Shown: in pieces, positions 44,786-57,430 of the stretch
Layout of the letters: each line of letters starts with the position of its first letter
Position numbering within the stretch: the first letter of the stretch is position 1
Assembly: GCA_022818135.1 (NCBI GenBank)
Contig: JAFMSR010000006.1
Coordinates: forward strand, 37,975,477 to 38,039,476
Direction of reading: 5' to 3'
DNA length: 64,000 nucleotides
Source: Saxidomus purpurata
Taxonomy: Eukaryota > Mollusca > Bivalvia > Venerida > Veneridae
The notes under the pieces: model-generated
What the model saw: only the letters and a program-made list of their open reading frames with translations
The model's database searches: none
Told to the model about the DNA's origin: nothing
Made by a program: the position numbers and the translations under genes

Positions 44786-47070
44786 TGCTCATTGAATGAA
44801 CAATATCATACTTCGTAATTTAGGGTTTGCTTAAAGTAGTAGATGCCTAATTAAGCACCTCATCCTGATTACGTCTTCTCTTCGATTGCCATTAGAATAT
44901 ATGGAATACATTTAGTACTTATGTATGCCCCAAAGTTCTCATCCACTTCCGAGACGCAAAGTTCAAGCCACTAGCTATTTCACACTGCTAGTTCATATCT
45001 GACCTAAACAACATATATTTTTTTCTTCTTTCTTTTGTTTTTCAGTTTTATTTTATCTATTAAATGTCTTTTTGCACACATTTGTTTTTTCACTCCTTAA
45101 AGACTAATAGGATGATAAACATTCTCAAATCAAAACCAGAGATGAGGGAAATGGTAATGACTAATTTCAAATTGAATTATTCGAAAATCTATACGGTGAA
45201 TCTTGATGATGTTTTGTCATAATTTTAAGAGTAGGGTTTAGAAAAACAGTATCAGAGCTTAATAGATGCCCATTTCATTTAATGTCTACTTGACGTGTTT
45301 TTTATTTATTCCCCTTTATATTTTTGGGCTTAAAACATTTGATAGTGAGAATCATATCCATCAAGATCATTTGAATAGGATCATTTGCTGGTGAAATTTA
45401 TAGGCTCATTTTGCTGTTACTGTAACATTTCATTATGTACTAGATATTTTAAGACCACAATAATGAATTATTTGCATGATAGCTGAAAAATTCACAAATG
45501 TTCTTTCTGGTATATCGTCGGGTGAGTGTAACTTTTGAAATGAGGGTATGATATAAAATTTGAAGTACAATGTATCTTTTTTATTCCATGGTATGTTTCT
45601 TTTAATTTGTTTTTGTGAAAGCATATTGTTTATGAAAATTACAATTATTGGTGCTTTGAAACTGTAACTATTTGGTCTATATTACCTTAGAAAGTAGACG
45701 TGATCAATTTTGCATGCGTATGTATTCTAAGCAACATATAATATACCTGTTCATACCAGTATTCTTTTGCAATTTTCTTTATTGTCTGTCCTCTATGTTT
45801 GCTTATTTCAACCAAACTTTATTTCATTAATAACTGACTTTAAAGTTTTGCTTTAATAAGAAGGCTTTTTGAAATGATAAGGCAATCTTATATGTTTAAC
45901 CATGACAATGAAATGACTGGAAAAGGAGTCCACGATCTTTAACTTGACTCTTGGTTTAAATAATGACAGATTGAACACATACAAAAATACTTCATGAAAA
46001 TATATACTGAAAATGACAAAACTTGTATGAAAACTTACCGTCTAGAGGCTAGTCTTGTTGTAACTACAGATTAAGAATATGCTTTTATTTCCATTTTCGT
46101 TTTGTATGTAGTTAAACAATAACTGTTTAAAAACGAAACTTTCAGTACTTTAATCACAAGTATACCCCTTTAAAGATATATGCATTACACACGTAACTTC
46201 CTCCTTGATAAACTTCATTAATCTGTTTATTTCAGTTAGCTTTTCCAAGTATGCCGAGTTATTCATCTACCTTGGAAGTAATCGGATATGAACACATAAA
46301 GGAGAAAAACACATAGGCGACAGCCAAGTGGCTTCAATTACAACTGTGTAAACTAATTCATAATTTTCAAATTGTCAATGGTTTAAACAATTTATTTATC
46401 TTTGCCATTTTTGTTAATTTTCCTCCAATGAATGTCTTTAAGACATCTAACGTGCGTAAACAATATAAGTAAACGGCACATACTTAATGGCGAAATCACT
46501 CACACGCCTTGCATACGTTATGAGACCTTAAATGGTCTGCGCCGGTTACATTATTAAGAAAGTGTTCGTTGGTCTATGTACAGGTTCCCAGTGACATTCA
46601 CGAAAACATAATACATTTTAAAATAGCATTTTAATTACGCTGAAATGTTTTGCAAACATACAGTTACTTTTTGTGCAAAACAAACAAAATATTACTAAAA
46701 TCATTTTTGTAATTTTGATAATTAATTAACTATTAACTAAAAGCAATGTTAAAGTCACATAAGGTTTCCGATTGAACTTTTAAAGCGGCGGAAGTTACAC
46801 TTGTTTCTAATAGTTCCATATTACAGGTTTCCATGACTAAATTGAAAGCGTCAATTAAAACAAAAGTGAATTGGAGTGTATACTAGCAGATTAATGTTTT
46901 TACAGCACATGTTCCAATCACGTTCTTGCATTATGGCTAACATCCTTTTTTTTTCTTTGCTTTATGTTTGCATTTAGACAGATCTTCAAAATAAGGGAAG
47001 TCTTGCAAGACATGAAAATTGGAAATCACGATAAAAAGTCGCTGTACTGCGATTTTATAAGAATACATAA
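44786..47070. other. unassigned AT-rich sequence
   Basis: No gene, RNA or clear repeat was seen in these 2.3 kb. Confidence 0.4.
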
Positions 47071-47505
47071 ACAAGAGGGCCAAGATGACCCTACATCGCT
47101 CACCTGACTACCACTGGCTATAATACAAGGGGTCATGATTTTAGCATAATTCGTAGAGGTCCACTACTCAATGCTAAGTAACATTCCAAATACCTTTGGG
47201 TTTCTCTAAGTTATCCCTATATAAGCCTATGTTTAATTGACCTCCCCCCCACCCCCTCCCCTCCGGCAAGGGTTAATTTTGACCCGGGGGTCTATTTGAA
47301 CAATTTTGGTAGCGGCCCAATAGACATTTCTACATGTCAAATATCTAATCTCTAGGTCTTGCGGTTTCAGAGAACAAGAATTGTAAAGATTTTCCTATAT
47401 AAGCCTATGTAAAGCTGAATGACCACCCGCACGTGGTCAAGTGACCCCCCCCCCCCAGGCGGGGTCAATTCTGACCCTGGGGTCATAATTTGAACAATCT
47501 TGGTA
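47071..47505 (+). mobile_element. pearl-like element, copy 4, 3'-truncated
   Basis: An intact left end (ACAAGAGGGCC, hairpin, CGCTCACC) is followed by about two and a half diverged satellite units (TACATGTCAAATATCTAATC, AAGTGACCCCCC). It stops within a unit at TTTGAACAATCTTGGTAC, with no right-end hairpin or GGTGAGCT. Confidence 0.7.
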
Positions 47506-48449
47506 CATTTAAAGATTAAACTGTTATGTTAACCTGGTAAAACATATGTTTTTGTATAACATTTGATACTACACAACTTCCTTAATAACTGGAAAATAAA
47601 AATGTGTCGACAGACTACTACTTCATAACTGAAAGAAAGCACATGATGTTTGGAATCAAAAGAAATCACCGATATCATAATGTGGTGCATCAAATATATC
47701 AAATGGCCAATGATCCGTAAATAGAAATTGATATCAACGGGAATGCAGGTAATATACACTTGGTATATCCCGTCATTGAACCCATCGCTTAAATGGTTCG
47801 AAATTTTTAGGGTATGCAATAACGGCTCTGGTTATGAAAATTATTGGTACGTATATCAACGGGGCATTGATTGAGAAGAGGCATAATGTTTTGCATCGAT
47901 TCATAAGAAAGAGAAAACATTTTTAGGAATGTATATGAAAATGATCTATTCACATTTCAACGTACAAACCTGTATTCGTAGGAAAAGGGATTGCGTTTTA
48001 CAAAACAAGATGGCAGACGGTAAGTTCAGTAACCTATAGTATTTGTAACGTTGTTTTGAGACGCCACAAGGAAAAAATAAGGTATTATAAGGGCATATGA
48101 AGGTCTGCTTACGTTCAGCCGTATAATGAATTTAAAATTAACCGAATCCTTCAAAATTTAAGAAAGGGAAGTGTTATAAAATTGTTATTTGTTTTTAAGT
48201 GGTATATGGGAATATATTACCCGCCTCGACTTCGTTACTTTAAACACTTTCAAGCATACTGATGACATGCTTTTAATTGCTAATTACTTTTATGAAAATA
48301 TTGTCGGATTTTGTACTGATAAATGAAACACTCGTACAAGCCATAACATTGACTTATCTTAAGGACGTGAACAGATCTAGAAATTATAACGTAAAGTTAC
48401 ACCGAAACCAACAATTATCCTCTAAATGTTTGTAGTCATGGGAACCATC
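47506..48449. other. unassigned AT-rich sequence
   Basis: No gene assigned; the 96-codon minus-strand ORF at 47529-47819 shows no domain or splice support. Confidence 0.4.
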
Positions 48450-48887
48450 ACTTGTTTTATTTAATTTGTTTAGTGATTGAAAAGGCCTCTCAAAAAGTCT
48501 ACTGGTTTACAAACTTTCTAAACACAATAAAAGGATATTACGGAAGCGTATAATGGTCGACAGTTACTGTTTATATCAACTAGACATGTACGGAAGCGTA
48601 TAATGGTCGCCAGTTGCTAGATATTTATGTAGATTTGATGCGAAAATATCGCATCATGTTTGAAATCTTACGGGAAAATGCAAGATAGTAATAGAAATAT
48701 TGCATGATAATTGTAGCATTCGTTCCTTAAGAATCAGCAAGTAAAATCATTTTGAACGGTATAGTTATTGCATGAAAGATTTATCTTGCTTGTGTAAGAT
48801 AATTTATTACTGAAAATGAGTTAATATTTAGCTCCGACATCGGTGAAACTAGAGTAGTTAGCTGGTGTAAATGTTCTCTTTTGAGCT

Positions 48888-49753
48888 CACCCTAGCCTGC
48901 TTGCCTGTCTGTCTGTCTGTCTGTCTGTCTGTCCACACTTACCGTCTGAACATTCTATAAGAACAATCGTCATGAAAATTGGTCAGAATATTTTTCTTGA
49001 TGATCTCTCGACCAAAAGTTGAAACCAGGTCACGCGGGGTCAAATCATAGACCATGTCAAATAATAAAAAATATTCCAAATATTGTAGAAACCACATTTG
49101 TACCCAACCAAACCGTAAAATTGGTTAGAATGTTTGTCTTGATAAAATATAGGACAAGAAAGAAACTTTATTACGTGTGATCAAAACCTAGGACACCAGG
49201 TAAAAAAATAGAAAAACCTCGTGATAACTCCAGAAGCCAAATTTGCACCCAGTCACCCTGAATGTCTTGATAAATGCTATGTCAAGTTTGAAATTTGGTC
49301 ACATCATATAGATCACAAGGTGAACTCATAGAACATCAACATTCTAGAATTTACATTTTGAATCAAATCATCTTGAAAATTAATCAGAATGTTTGTTTTG
49401 ATGAACTAGAATGTTTAGTTTTAAACTGGGATTCGTGGGGTCAAAAAGTAGGACACCAGGTAAAATAATAGAAACACCTACGAACTCTAGATACCACGTT
49501 TGACACACCGGTATCAGTCATATTGAAAGAAAGTTTGTCTTGGTGAACTTTAGTCAAAACCGAAACTGCGTAACATCTGGTCAAAAGTTAGTCACTTTGT
49601 ACATTGATTTTAAACCTACGTTTGGAATGTGTTTACTGTTTCGCAAAGAGATTTTAAAAATTGTCAGCGGTTGGCATTGATCATGACTTTAGACTTACTT
49701 TTTGTCTTTGGGACAGGATAGCGATATAGGACCATCTTGGCCCTCTTGTTATT
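48888..49753 (-). mobile_element. ACAAGAGGGCC-type element inside the inner TIR transposon
   Basis: On the minus strand it starts ACAAGAGGGCCAAGATGG and ends with a (GACA)n tract followed by GGGTGAGCTCA. It uses the same end motifs as the pearl-like copies, but the interior consists of diverged units of about 120-130 bp around ACCAGGTGTCCTA/ACCTGGTGTCCTA and a TTGAAACCAGGTCACGC segment. It forms most of this TIR element's length. Confidence 0.65.
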
Positions 49754-49819
49754 CATTATAGCCGAGGGCTGTAGGGTAAATGATTGTTTTCGGTTTCAGC
49801 TTTGCGCGAGAAAAATACG

Positions 49820-50011
49820 TCAGATAAGAACTTGATTTGCCAAATAATATGTGTCGTATTCGGGAAAAAGTTTGTTTAGTAATAGTTTTAGCAAGATATT
49901 ATATTGTGATTGCTTTTTGACGTCTAACGTGTTACGAAAACAAACAGCTCTGTTTTTAATCAAATGTTTTATTTTATCATGACATAACGCACAATTGCAA
50001 AATATTATCAA
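49820..50011 (-). CDS. 63-codon ORF in the inner TIR transposon, function unknown
   Basis: The ORF starts MIIFCNCALCHDKIKHLIKN and ends YYLANQVLI. It has a Cys-rich start (CNCALC) and a Lys/Leu-rich helical remainder. The same ORF, with two substitutions visible (HLIK/QLIK and FPEYD/FTEYD), exists in the outer copy. It may be a remnant of a transposon gene or a chance frame shared by descent. Confidence 0.3.
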   Translation of the reverse strand: MIIFCNCALCHDKIKHLIKNRAVCFRNTLDVKKQSQYNILLKLLLNKLFPEYDTYYLANQVLI

Positions 50012-50115
50012 GCAAAGTCAACATATTACCACACACATGTCTAGTTGATATAAACAGTAACTGTCGACCATTATACGCTTCCGTAGACATGTGTGTGGTA
50101 ATATGTTGACTTTGC

Positions 50116-50307
50116 TTGATAATATTTTGCAATTGTGCGTTATGTCATGATAAAATAAAACAATTGATTAAAAACAGAGCTGTTTGTTTTCGTAACACGT
50201 TAGACGTCAAAAAGCAATCACAATATAATATCTTGCTAAAACTATTACTAAACAAACTTTTTACCGAATACGACACATATTATTTGGCAAATCAAGTTCT
50301 TATCTGA
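50116..50307 (+). CDS. 63-codon ORF in the outer TIR transposon, function unknown
   Basis: This is the counterpart of the ORF at 49820-50011 in the opposite arm of the palindrome, open over the same length. No known family was recognised. Confidence 0.3.
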   Translation: MIIFCNCALCHDKIKQLIKNRAVCFRNTLDVKKQSQYNILLKLLLNKLFTEYDTYYLANQVLI

Positions 50308-50375
50308 CGTATATTTCTCGCGCAAAGCTGAAACCGAAAACAATCATTTACTCTTCAGCCCTCGGCTATAATGAA

Positions 50376-51240
50376 TTACAAGAGGGCCAAGATGGTCCTA
50401 TATCGCTATCCTGTCCCAAAGACAAAAAGTAAGTCTAAAGTCATGATCAATGCCAACCGCTGACAATTTTTAAAAATCTCTTTGCGAAACGGTAAACACA
50501 TTCCAAACGTAGGTTTAAAATCAATGTACAAAGTGACCTAACTTTTGACCAGATGTTACGCAGTTTCGGTCTTGACTAAAGTTCACCAAGACAAACTTTT
50601 TTCAATATGACTGATGCCGGTGTGTCAAATGTGGCATCTAGTGTTCGTAGGTGTTTCTATTATTTTACCTGGTGTCCTACTTTTTGACCCCACGAATCCC
50701 AGTGAAAAACTAAACATAGAGTTCATCAAAACAAACATTCTGATTAATTTTCAAGATGATTTGATTCAAAATGTAAATTCTAGAATGTTGATGTTCTATG
50801 AGTTCACCTTGTGATCTAGATTTTATGATGTGACCAAATTTCAAACTTGACATAGCATTTATCAAGACATCCATGGTGATTGGGTGCAAATTTGGCTTCT
50901 GGAGTTATCACGAGGTTTTTCTATTTTTTTACCTGGTGTCCTAGGTTTTGATCACACGTAATATAGTTTCTTTCTTGTCCTATATTTTATCAAGACAAAC
51001 ATTCTAACCAATTTTACGGTTTGGTTGGGTACAAATGTGGTTTCTACAATATTTGGAATATTTTGTATTATTTGGCATGGTCTATGATTTGACCCCGCGT
51101 GACCTGGTTTCAACTTTTGGTCGAGAGATCATCAAGAAAAATATTCTGACCAATTTTCATGACGATTGTTCTTATAGAATGTTCAGACGGTAAGTGTGGA
51201 CAGACAGACAGACAGACAGACAGAGGCTATGGTGAGCTCA
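50376..51240 (+). mobile_element. ACAAGAGGGCC-type element inside the outer TIR transposon
   Basis: It begins ACAAGAGGGCCAAGATGG at 50376 and ends with (GACA)n at about 51200-51222 and GGTGAGCTCAAAA at about 51230-51242. It is the mirror copy of 48888-49753. Its presence in both TIR copies shows that it was already part of this TIR subfamily before the self-insertion. Confidence 0.65.
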
Positions 51241-52479
51241 AAAGAGAACATTTACACCAGCTATCTACTCTAGTTTCACCGATGTCGGAGCTAAATATTA
51301 ACTCATTTTCAGTAATAAATTATCTTACACAAGCAGAATAAATCTTTCATGCAATAACTATACCGTTCAAAATGATTTTACTTGCTGATTCTTAAGGAAC
51401 GAATGCTACAATTATCATGCAATATTTCTATTTCTATCTTGCATTTACCCGTAAGATTTCAAACATGATGCGATATTTTCGCATCAAATCTACATAAATA
51501 TCTAGCAACTGGCGACCATTATACGCTTCCGTAGGATATATTGGTTTGAAGACTTTGGCAAATTAATTTCTAGATTTTGCTAAGCGCTTTTTGTACAACA
51601 GACTAAGTTATATGTAAACATAGTTTTATATAACGAAATTTTAAGTATGCTTAAAAACAATGATCAATTTCATACCGTAATAATTTGTGTCCGTATTTTT
51701 TGTCCGATAAACCTTAAAATATTAGATAGCAAACGGTTGAAGCAAAGCGCACAAATGTTTCGTGGCAGTTTGTTATCGAACTGTGCAGACTTATATAACA
51801 ATATATGTCCATGTACAAATACTACAGCAAAAATTTTATTCATTTTTATGAAGTTGCACTACCGTAAAATTTGTGAAATTATTTGGAAGACTAAAATGAA
51901 CCGTGAACTTTCAATGTTTTGTAGCCCTCCTTGGTGCCACTGCAGTGGTATAAGTTACTGAAATAATCTGAAGAATTTCGTTTAAACCTAAATTCACTAT
52001 TGTTACCTTGTCATTTTGATTTATTGTAAATGTTTGCTTTTGAAATATCTTCTTCGTATTAACACTGGGCTCTACTTTATACAGTCACATGATCTATATA
52101 AAGAATATCTATGTAATTTAACTCCTGGTCTTTTGATATATGGTACAATGGGCCTTTTCACAACAAAATAAAGACATATCATTTGAATAGAGTATATTTG
52201 GCAAAATATAATATTTCGCACGCAATAGAACAAACCATTGTGACATAAAATAAAACTAAACTAACAATGACACATGCAGGGGGCATTTTGCTTTTTTCTA
52301 TCGATACATGTTTGTATTGAGAATACTTCAAAAAAAATTTATGCGTCTGTTAAATCGGTAATTATTGGCGGGATTGGTTCAATATAATTGGACTGAAATA
52401 TGTCTTGATTTATCACTGTAACTTTACCGTTTAGAACCAAAACCACTGTTTTAAACAAATAACGTCCTTTGTGAACAAC

Positions 52480-52622
52480 TGACAATTACCTATATGTCTC
52501 AATAAACAAAGAGCAGATACAGAACAGATACTTTATTAAGACTTGTATATAGTACATCTTCTTCTTTATACAAGTCTTAATACAGTTGACAATTACCTGT
52601 ATGTCTCAGTAAACAAAGAGCG
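52480..52622. repeat. hairpin insertion flanked by a 36-bp direct repeat
   Basis: TATTAAGACTTGTATA (52534-52549) and its exact inverse (52567-52582) form a 16-bp stem with a 17-base loop. On either side a segment of about 36 bp containing TGACAATTACCT and AAACAAAGAGC is duplicated (about 52480-52515 and 52587-52622). The paralogous region at about 41.35 kb has only one such segment and no hairpin. Confidence 0.65.
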
Positions 52623-52920
52623 AAGTCAAAAACTCATTTTAAAGTCCAATATGACGCTTATCGTGACTTTTCTCTGAACAAAATATGGCCTGCCTCATTT
52701 ACAAATTGTATAATTTGTTTTGTTTACGTACTTGCATGACCATCAGTATTCTAACCACCAATAATTAATGTTAGATGAAATAGAAAATCATCGTTTTGAT
52801 ACGGTTATACACAATTAAAAAAATCAACACGGTTTTCCCAAAGGGATGCATTATGAATAGTTGACCTTTAATTGATAAATTAAATTAATGGAAATTGCTT
52901 ACGTTTTATATGTTTAGAGG

Positions 52921-55900
52921 TCACAAAATTTATAATGATACGTTACAAGTAATCCACAAGAGTTGTCTGGCACCGGGGGTTCCAGACCGATTCTTCCGGC
53001 ATGGGGAAATCACCGGAAATTTCGATTCTTGATATCAAAATGTACGACACGTTAGACATGACATTCTTAGTGAGGCGGATGCACAGACGGCAAAGCAACA
53101 TCTTACAATCAATATCGATAACATTTTGATATAAAATGCAATATCTATGTATGTTTACTACTTTTCTATAATAGTAGCAATTGTTTACAAATAATGAGCT
53201 TTAGTTAAAGAGTTTGGAAATCCGTTTCATTGACTTCACAACTTCTAACAAAATCTGACATCCACAGATTTTAACATTCGAAAGAGAAAAAAAAACTTAC
53301 GTTAACTTAGTCGAAGTCGTGGCTTTTGTTTCTCCATTTAAGTTGACTTATGTTTTAGCATGTCCCATAATTTTGCACTTTACATAACCTGGGCTGTGTT
53401 GTTTCGATTGCTTTCAATACCATTTCATAGTGTCATTCACATTTTACTTGCCGATTTCACGTTAGTTATTTCCTTTCAATTTATGTGTAAGAATTGAATT
53501 TCATCTAACCGACAAAGAGCAAAAATCCAGAATTTCAGTAAACTAAAATTATTTGTTTCTGATACATATTTTATCAATCTATGAATCTAAATTCTCTTTT
53601 ATGACGGGTCGTTCACACACTTCTGCGCATGCGCGTTGTTAAAGACTATCGATCATGGGGCAATTACACGCCATTGTATAAGCGGTATTTTGATCTAGCA
53701 TTCCTTTGTTTAAACTTCTTTGGGTAGATTGTTTAAAGCCATTTACAGATGTTTAATCATGTTCTGTTCTTTTGAAATAATTAAACAGTTTTAAAGTTTA
53801 AATATTTAGATTTTTATATGGTAAAACTTAGGTCCTTTACGTTTATATAGTACTATGATAATGATACTGGGCCGATGCCAAGCTACAACTACAATTAAAT
53901 TGGCAAAGTGTAAGCTTTTAAAAAAGCTATAAAGCGGCACAATGTGATGAATCATTACCGAGTTCGGTTTGATATTGAGCAATGCCCCCAAATACTATAT
54001 GCAATTTCAAAGAATCCTGGTCATGTGAATGGTGTTAACAACATACAAAAATGTATATATGTTAATTGGCAGATTTTGTCATACAGACCTATAATATGGA
54101 TTTAAAGCACCTGCAGTGAATTCTTTTGACCACTAAACAAAAGGAACATTTTGCATGAAAATGGCTTTTAAAAATATGGACAACATTTTCAAGAGTAGAC
54201 TTCGGAGGAGCACCGGCGATTTGCAGGACTCATACCATTACAAATTAAAACGAAGTACTCAATGACGCGAAAAGGAACATCACATATTATTATAAAGTAC
54301 TCAATGACACAGAAAGGAACATACGCTATTTTGCTATATAAAGCAAATGACAAATAAAGTTTGCATATTAAAAGCATGTGGTGTTGTTTTGTTATCGGTA
54401 AACAAACGCTTGAACAACCTTCACATAATTCAGTTGGGGCTTCGCCTCCCAGACCTATGGCAGCCCCGATTTTACTGGATTTGATCTTATTCTCTCTTGC
54501 CCTAGAACTTCATCTTTGTGAACGTCATGTTACTTACTGTGTCACATTTCCTATATGAACATTGGAGAGTTCTTTCCAACCTCTATTCTGCAATTATTGC
54601 CCTAATGTAGGTGGATCGGAAAGGAATGAGACGGAATTTTGTTTACGCATGGACTTGGTTGTTAGATTCTGTGTTTGGGTGTGTAGTATTAATTTTTATC
54701 TTATTTTAATTGAAACGGAAACAAATATTTTAGCAACAATAGCAACTATGGAATACAAAAAACTTACGCTTATTCCTGTATTGATAAGAGTTGACGAATG
54801 TACGAACGTATAAAAGCTAATTTTGAACTACATGTATATGTCAATCTTAACTTTCCAGATTTCTTATTTGGAAATCAATGAAATCAGTGTTAATTTCCCA
54901 TCTTCCCCGACCGAGTCCTTAAAGCTAAATGTATGTATTCACGATTTGGAAGGAATTGTGTCCATACCTGGTATTATTTTTGGTGGAAATTGAATTTCTG
55001 TATCTCAAAACTTAAATCAAATTTACTACACGTATACATGTACTCGCAATGCATTCCTTCTGTTATTGTTCGGAACCACGCGCCACTGGTTATGACGTAA
55101 AGAGATTTTTTAACCTATGCATGGCGATGGAAGTTTAAGCCCTTCATGGTAGAGTGCTCCCAACAACTGTAAAAAGCGACATACTGGGCTGGCCTTGTAC
55201 GGTATTATAAGTTTGTCTTCAATGAAATGCATACGACGATTATAAATGTGTTTGTAAAAATAAACTGTTAAAAGAGCAGGTTAAAATGAACATACTATAG
55301 TCAAACCTGTGTAAAAGATCATCTCCGAATAAAGACCAGCAGGGAGATCACAGTACACTATTCATCTTGAGTAGAAACACCTATGAATAAAGACCACCTG
55401 CAGACAAAGAACTTATTTGTAGCATCCAAACAGAGGTCCATGTTCACAGGTTTATAACACACTATTGACATTCCCTTTGTTGACATAGCAATAACTTTTA
55501 TTTATCCTAAATTTCCTGTGTCAAAATTGCACGGTATATGGCCAAATCCTTTGTCGTTATATGGACAAAGTTTGCAATCGTTCATAAAATTGTACCGGTA
55601 CTCAGTAACCAAATCACCGAATTGAGCAACACGAAAATGAAAATGCATACATGAACGCGTTATCGTCGTTACCAACTTTGCACTCATCTCCGACAGCGAC
55701 GTTATGGGTGCAGCAGTCTTGGATTCAGCTACGTCACGCCAGTAACATAACATGCATTTATTAACTTAAGAATGTGCTCATGCAAAACAGGCGAGAAAGA
55801 TACCACGTGATAGAAACTGGTTTAGTGTGAAACGGATATTGAAGAAAAATTCGAAGTTTCGTAGCCAGATCGTGTATACTCAAATTTTAAAAAGATTTTA

Positions 55901-57219
55901 TGTACCATATGTTTTGTTATGACATTTTGTTTTGTATTTTAAGATATCATCGACTGATAGATTGTTATAGATATCCGCCCGATCCGAAATGTGAAAATGA
56001 AAATGCTTATTAGCAATTTAGTTACATAGTTACATGTATGTAGAACAAGTGATTATTATGTTTATGTATAGCGGTCGTTAATGTTACATGTACCTTAGCT
56101 ATCCATTAAATACATGTATATTGTTTTCGAAAGGAGTATTGCATAAACTACATACGATATCATGTTCTGTAAGTCGTGTCATATATCCTGTATTATTCAT
56201 GTACATTAACGGGGACGTATTTATGCACGCTCGTCTTATTTTCGGTATAAACATATTGAGGGTATGTCAGGGGACTTGAGAAGTCTACGCTAGTCTTGAG
56301 CATGGATTCTCCTACCTTCTCCCACGACGAAGTAGGGTTGTGTAGCCCGTTTCCAGCAATTACCTGACTTTTGACATTAAAATATCTATATTTAAAATGC
56401 CAGAGATTGCGCTTTCTTTGCAAACCGGTTAAGGGGTTATTAATGCATTTTTGATTTATTTTGTTATAGCTAAGATTAAACGAAAGTATATGTACATGTA
56501 TGCTTAGTATTTGCTAAAAATAAAACGACAGCTGGCTGACAGTCCTCGTTCCTTGTATAAGCTGGTTTTTGGCCTGGGACCTGAAAGCCCCCTAAGCCTA
56601 AGTTATCATACCACATTTCAAACACTGCAGACAATTTAACTGTGCTATGTGCTGAAAACAACTGTAAACATGCGCTGTGGGAAAGAAGTTAAAGACGGAC
56701 CAGAATAATCTTCTGTTTGAATGTCGCATACGATAAGAACATATTACAAATAAAAACAGTGCAATAAAGCTTAAAACGATTGCAGAAAGGTCAATATCTT
56801 ACGGGCTCCATTACACATTTCTTCATGGACTGCGTTTTTAGCCGATTACGGAAGATAATCATATACATATCACGGAAAAGTACGGATATTTGCGGAACGT
56901 ACGGAGCTCGATTTAAGAGTTTGTAGTCTGATTTTCAAATTTATGATGTTATTTCATTGACAATTTTCTTATTTACGAACAATTACATATATATTTACCT
57001 AAAAATAAACTCACGTGAGCAAAATCACCCGCCTTTTATCGAGCCTGAAGCTGCTTGTCAAGTTAGAACCGAGTAGGTCCTGTGAACAATTTTACAGATT
57101 ACAAGGTACAATTGTAACCAATAATCATTTAAAATAGTTAAATATTTATTTCTATAGTCAATGAAATATAACCTATCATTTGTCAGATTTATTTCTGAGG
57201 TGGATATCTTAAATCATGT
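52921..57219. other. unassigned AT-rich sequence with minor repeats
   Basis: No gene could be supported. Two units of about 55 bp around AAAGTACTCAATGAC and AGGAACAT occur at about 54245-54345. At about 55295-55440, AATAAAGACCA-containing repeats beginning TCAAACCTGTGTAAAAGA look like a dispersed invertebrate repeat. An 83-codon minus-strand ORF at 55502-55753 has no recognised domain. Confidence 0.4.
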
Positions 57220-57430
57220 TCGCCGCCATGGTGACTGTGGAATTGCGTTCGCCTAGAACAGGATCAGAAGGTCCTGGGTTCGATCGCCACCAGTGCCTTA
57301 TTAGTGGTGGTGTCCTTGTGCAAGACACTGGTGACTCCAGATTGCCTTTCTTCTCTTCTGTCTTCGAGATGAGTCTCGAGAGCGATTAATATAAGTTGTA
57401 AGAACTTGTTTCGCAATCGAGAGTAAATAA
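57220..57430 (+). repeat. tRNA-derived SINE, copy S3 (different family)
   Basis: The head contains GCCATGGTGACTGTGG and the box-B-like GGTTCGATCGCC (57277-57288). The body has TGGTGTCCTTGTGCAAGACA and CTTCGAGATGAGTCTCGAGA, ending in an A/T-rich tail (GTAAATAAATTAGTATAAAT). It shares no body sequence with S1/S2. Confidence 0.65.

Larger units (their letters stand above)
48589..50085. mobile_element. inner TIR transposon, about 1.5 kb, complete
   Basis: Both ends carry TACGGAAGCGTATAATGGTC-type inverted repeats of about 30 bp (TACGGAAGCG at 48589; CGCTTCCGTA ending at 50085). It is flanked by GACATG at 48583-48588 and 50086-50091. It lies in reverse orientation about 50 bp inside the outer copy. 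The two 1.45-kb arms therefore form an almost perfect palindrome around a 40-bp spacer (50044-50083). Confidence 0.82.
48539..51533. mobile_element. outer TIR transposon, split by a head-to-head copy of itself
   Basis: The ends are TACGGAAGCGTATAATGGTC and its inverse, flanked by GGATAT on both sides (48533-48538 and 51534-51539; AGGATAT if the terminal A is counted). The paralogous segment at 40.38 kb has AAAAGGATAAATTTG without insertion. The outer element consists of 48539-48588 plus 50092-51533. The remainder is a second copy plus its target duplication. Reading right to left, it carries the same parts as the inner copy: TIR, an ACAAGAGGGCC-type element and a 63-codon ORF. Confidence 0.8.
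48450..52920. repeat. segmental duplication, copy 2, interrupted by the palindromic insertion
   Basis: 48450-48538 and 51534-52920 together match 40285-41685. Relative to copy 1 it carries the 3-kb palindromic element at 48539-51533 and a short hairpin insertion at about 52516-52586. Confidence 0.75.

Noticed and set aside
48539..51533. Palindrome as a pure assembly artefact
   Set aside because: The arms differ at scattered positions, the spacer is asymmetric, and two separate target duplications plus a paralogous empty site give a consistent biological history. Spanning reads would settle it.
55502..55753. 83-codon minus-strand ORF as a possible exon
   Set aside because: Codon content looked plausible, but there are no matching exons or recognisable domain, and it lies downstream of the NLR-like stop.
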